From assembly GCF_034555375.1 (NCBI RefSeq), contig NZ_CP140706.1, positions 1,355,001 to 1,419,000 of the forward strand: a stretch of DNA of 64,000 bases, written 5' to 3'. Below the pieces are notes generated by a model. That model saw nothing but the letters and a program-made list of their open reading frames with translations, had not been told where the DNA came from and searched no databases. The stretch is from Pseudomonas sp. B33.4. Its GTDB lineage: Bacteria; Pseudomonadota; Gammaproteobacteria; Pseudomonadales; Pseudomonadaceae. This document shows, piece by piece, positions 62,607 to 64,000 of this stretch. Position 1 is the stretch's first letter; each line of letters opens with the position of its first letter. Made by a program: the position numbers and the translations under genes.

Positions 62607-63206
62607 TTAGCCCACGTGAAATGTCTGACCTGTCTGCAAGCCTTCGACACTTTTCGCGTAGGCCAATGCCACATCCGCTGCAGGAACCGGTTTGTAACCA
62701 CGGAAATACGGGGCGTAGCTGCCCATGGCTTCGAGGAGCACAGTCGGGCTGATCGAGTTCACGCGCAAGCCGCGCGGCAACTCGATGGCGGCGGCGCGGA
62801 CGAAGCTGTCGAGGGCGCCGTTGACCAGCGCTGCGGATGCGCCGCTGCGGATCGGATCGTGGCTGAGCACGCCAGTGGTGAAGGTGAACGAAGCGCCATC
62901 GTTGGCGAATTCGCGGCCGATCAGCAGTAGATTGACCTGGCCCATCAGTTTGTCTTTGAGACCGAGGGCGAAGCTGTCTTCATTCATCTCACCAAGCGGG
63001 GCGAAGGTCACGTTGCCCGCCGCGCACACCAGTGCATCGAACTTGCCGGTCTGTTCGAACAGTTTGCGGATCGATGCGCTGTCACTGATATCGACCTTGA
63101 AATCGCCGCTTTTGCGACCGATACGAATGACTTCGTGGCGTTGCGACAGTTCTTTGTCCACGGCCGAACCGATGGTGCCACCAGCGCCTATCAACAGAAT
63201 TTTCAT
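62607..63206 (-). CDS. SDR-fold protein lacking the usual active-site Tyr and Lys
   Basis: A 199-residue short-chain dehydrogenase. The nucleotide-binding motif is GAGGTIGSAVDKEL at about residues 7-20, the CAAGNV strand turn at about 67-72, and the late RVNSISPTVL. In place of the normal YxxxK the aligned stretch reads SAALVNGALDSF, with Ser and Val where Tyr and Lys should be. This matches the Lin1944-like SDR subgroup, which is defined by loss of the catalytic residues and has no known function. It is divergent from the LysR gene at 63311, an arrangement that suggests regulation by it. Confidence 0.82.
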   Translation of the reverse strand: MKILLIGAGGTIGSAVDKELSQRHEVIRIGRKSGDFKVDISDSASIRKLFEQTGKFDALVCAAGNVTFAPLGEMNEDSFALGLKDKLMGQVNLLLIGREFANDGASFTFTTGVLSHDPIRSGASAALVNGALDSFVRAAAIELPRGLRVNSISPTVLLEAMGSYAPYFRGYKPVPAADVALAYAKSVEGLQTGQTFHVG

Positions 63207-63310
63207 CGAGCCGTACCTCAAGTGATTGAACGAGGTTTCAGTCTAAAGTGGTTTTTTCTGCGGATAAGCGCACTAATAGGCAACCTTTGGTTTTCAAATG
63301 GAAACAATCC

Positions 63311-64000
63311 ATGAGTGAAATGGATGATCTGGCGGCGTTCGCCGTGCTGATTGAAGCCGGCAGTTTCACCTTGGCGGCGCAGCAATTGGGCTGCAGTAAG
63401 GGGCAGTTGTCCAAGCGCATCAGCCAACTCGAAGCGCAGTTTTCCGTGGTGTTGCTGCAACGCACCACTCGACGCCTGAGCCTGACGGCGGCGGGCGCTG
63501 CGTTATTGCCGCAGGCGCAGGCGCTTGTAGTCCAGGTCGAAAAAGCGCGTCAGGCATTGGCGCGATTGAAGGACGACATGGCCGGGCCCGTGCGTATGAC
63601 GGTTCCGGTATCGCTGGGGGAAACCTTCTTCGATGGCTTGTTGCTGGAGTTCTCGCAGAAGTATCCCGAGGTGCAGATCGAACTGGAGCTGAACAACAGT
63701 TATCGCGATCTGTCCCGGGACGGCTTTGATCTGGCGATCCGCAGCGAGGTGGCCAATGACCAGCGACTGGTGGCCAAACCGTTGCTGGCCTGGCAGGAAA
63801 TGACCTGCGCCAGCCCGGCTTATCTCGAGCGTTTCGGTGAACCGCTGACACCGCAAGCACTGGCCGAACATCGCTGTTTGCTCAACAGCCATTACAGCGG
63901 GCGCGAGGAATGGCTGTATCACCAGCAGCATGAATTGCTGCGGGTTCGCGTGTCAGGACCGTTTGCCAGCAACCATTACAACCTGCTCAAGAAAGCCGCG
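63311..64000 (+). CDS. LysR-family regulator, N-terminal 230 residues (cut by window end)
   Basis: The frame is open from ATG 63311 to base 64000. The helix-turn-helix is in residues about 1-60 (MDDLAAFAVLIEAGSFTLAA, QLGCSKGQLSKRISQLEAQF), followed by the effector domain with the CrgA-type VRMTVPVSLGETFFD at about 97-111 and DGFDLAIRSE at about 136-145. It is divergent from the SDR gene across a 104-base gap, which usually marks the regulated target of such LysR proteins. The last part of the effector domain is missing. Confidence 0.9.
   Translation, partial: MSEMDDLAAFAVLIEAGSFTLAAQQLGCSKGQLSKRISQLEAQFSVVLLQRTTRRLSLTAAGAALLPQAQALVVQVEKARQALARLKDDMAGPVRMTVPVSLGETFFDGLLLEFSQKYPEVQIELELNNSYRDLSRDGFDLAIRSEVANDQRLVAKPLLAWQEMTCASPAYLERFGEPLTPQALAEHRCLLNSHYSGREEWLYHQQHELLRVRVSGPFASNHYNLLKKAA

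Overview
This is a 64-kb stretch of ordinary chromosome from a fluorescent pseudomonad (Pseudomonas fluorescens group). The evidence is high-GC coding sequence, finR/fpr, rhlG, the alanyl-phosphatidylglycerol synthase/hydrolase pair, a DUF3077 gene, quiP beside a nu-class GST, and many paired REP sequences of three families typical of these genomes. It holds no rRNA, CRISPR array, insertion sequence or prophage. About 65 protein genes and two initiator tRNAs are supported. Comparisons with P. aeruginosa or P. putida gene order come from memory, not from a search.

Layout. 1-3.5 kb: end of a DTW-domain (TapT-type) gene, response regulator erdR, dgkA, and the divergent finR/fpr pair with a dyad between them. 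3.6-9.1 kb (minus strand): trmO, rhlG, a YehS protein, a pseudouridine-synthase homologue without its catalytic residue, a GNAT acetyltransferase and rimO. 9.4-16.3 kb: kup, a DUF3077 gene behind a structured leader, and the A-PG hydrolase/MprF operon. 16.5-18.3 kb: two near-identical initiator tRNA units and SOS-controlled dinB. 18.3-25.9 kb: lipoprotein, proS, AmpG-like permease, alkyltransferase-like protein, DUF481 protein, cold-shock protein, dcd.

25.9-36.4 kb (minus strand) is the ligase-associated DNA-repair set (exonuclease, ATP-dependent ligase, Lhr-type helicase, PdeM phosphoesterase). It is split in two by a five-gene Aot-like basic amino acid ABC operon. 36.8-55.2 kb: quiP-type acylase, GST, cysteine-hydrolase-like protein, SEC-C proteins, two tandem OmpA-like lipoproteins, a collagen-like exported protein, CopD-like protein, dinG (SOS box), an agarase-like glycoside hydrolase, EstB-type hydrolase, a third OmpA-like lipoprotein, pdxH and slyB. 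As far as I recall this follows the P. aeruginosa order around PA1032-PA1053.

55.2-57.4 kb is an accessory island: an S-type pyocin with a colicin E3-type 16S rRNase domain, a close ImmE3 homologue, and a second small downstream gene that may be an orphan immunity gene. 57.5-64 kb: nhaA, a cysteine-synthase-like enzyme, a FAD-dependent dehydrogenase, a lipoprotein, an SDR lacking the usual active site, and the start of a LysR gene cut by the window end.

The points most worth following up are the E3-type bacteriocin locus with a spare immunity-like gene and no obvious receptor-binding domain; the repair cluster split by a transporter operon; hairpins that mask the Shine-Dalgarno sequence of both tandem OmpA-like genes; enzyme-family members that have lost catalytic residues (pseudouridine synthase, cysteine hydrolase, SDR); and a structured leader before the DUF3077 gene.
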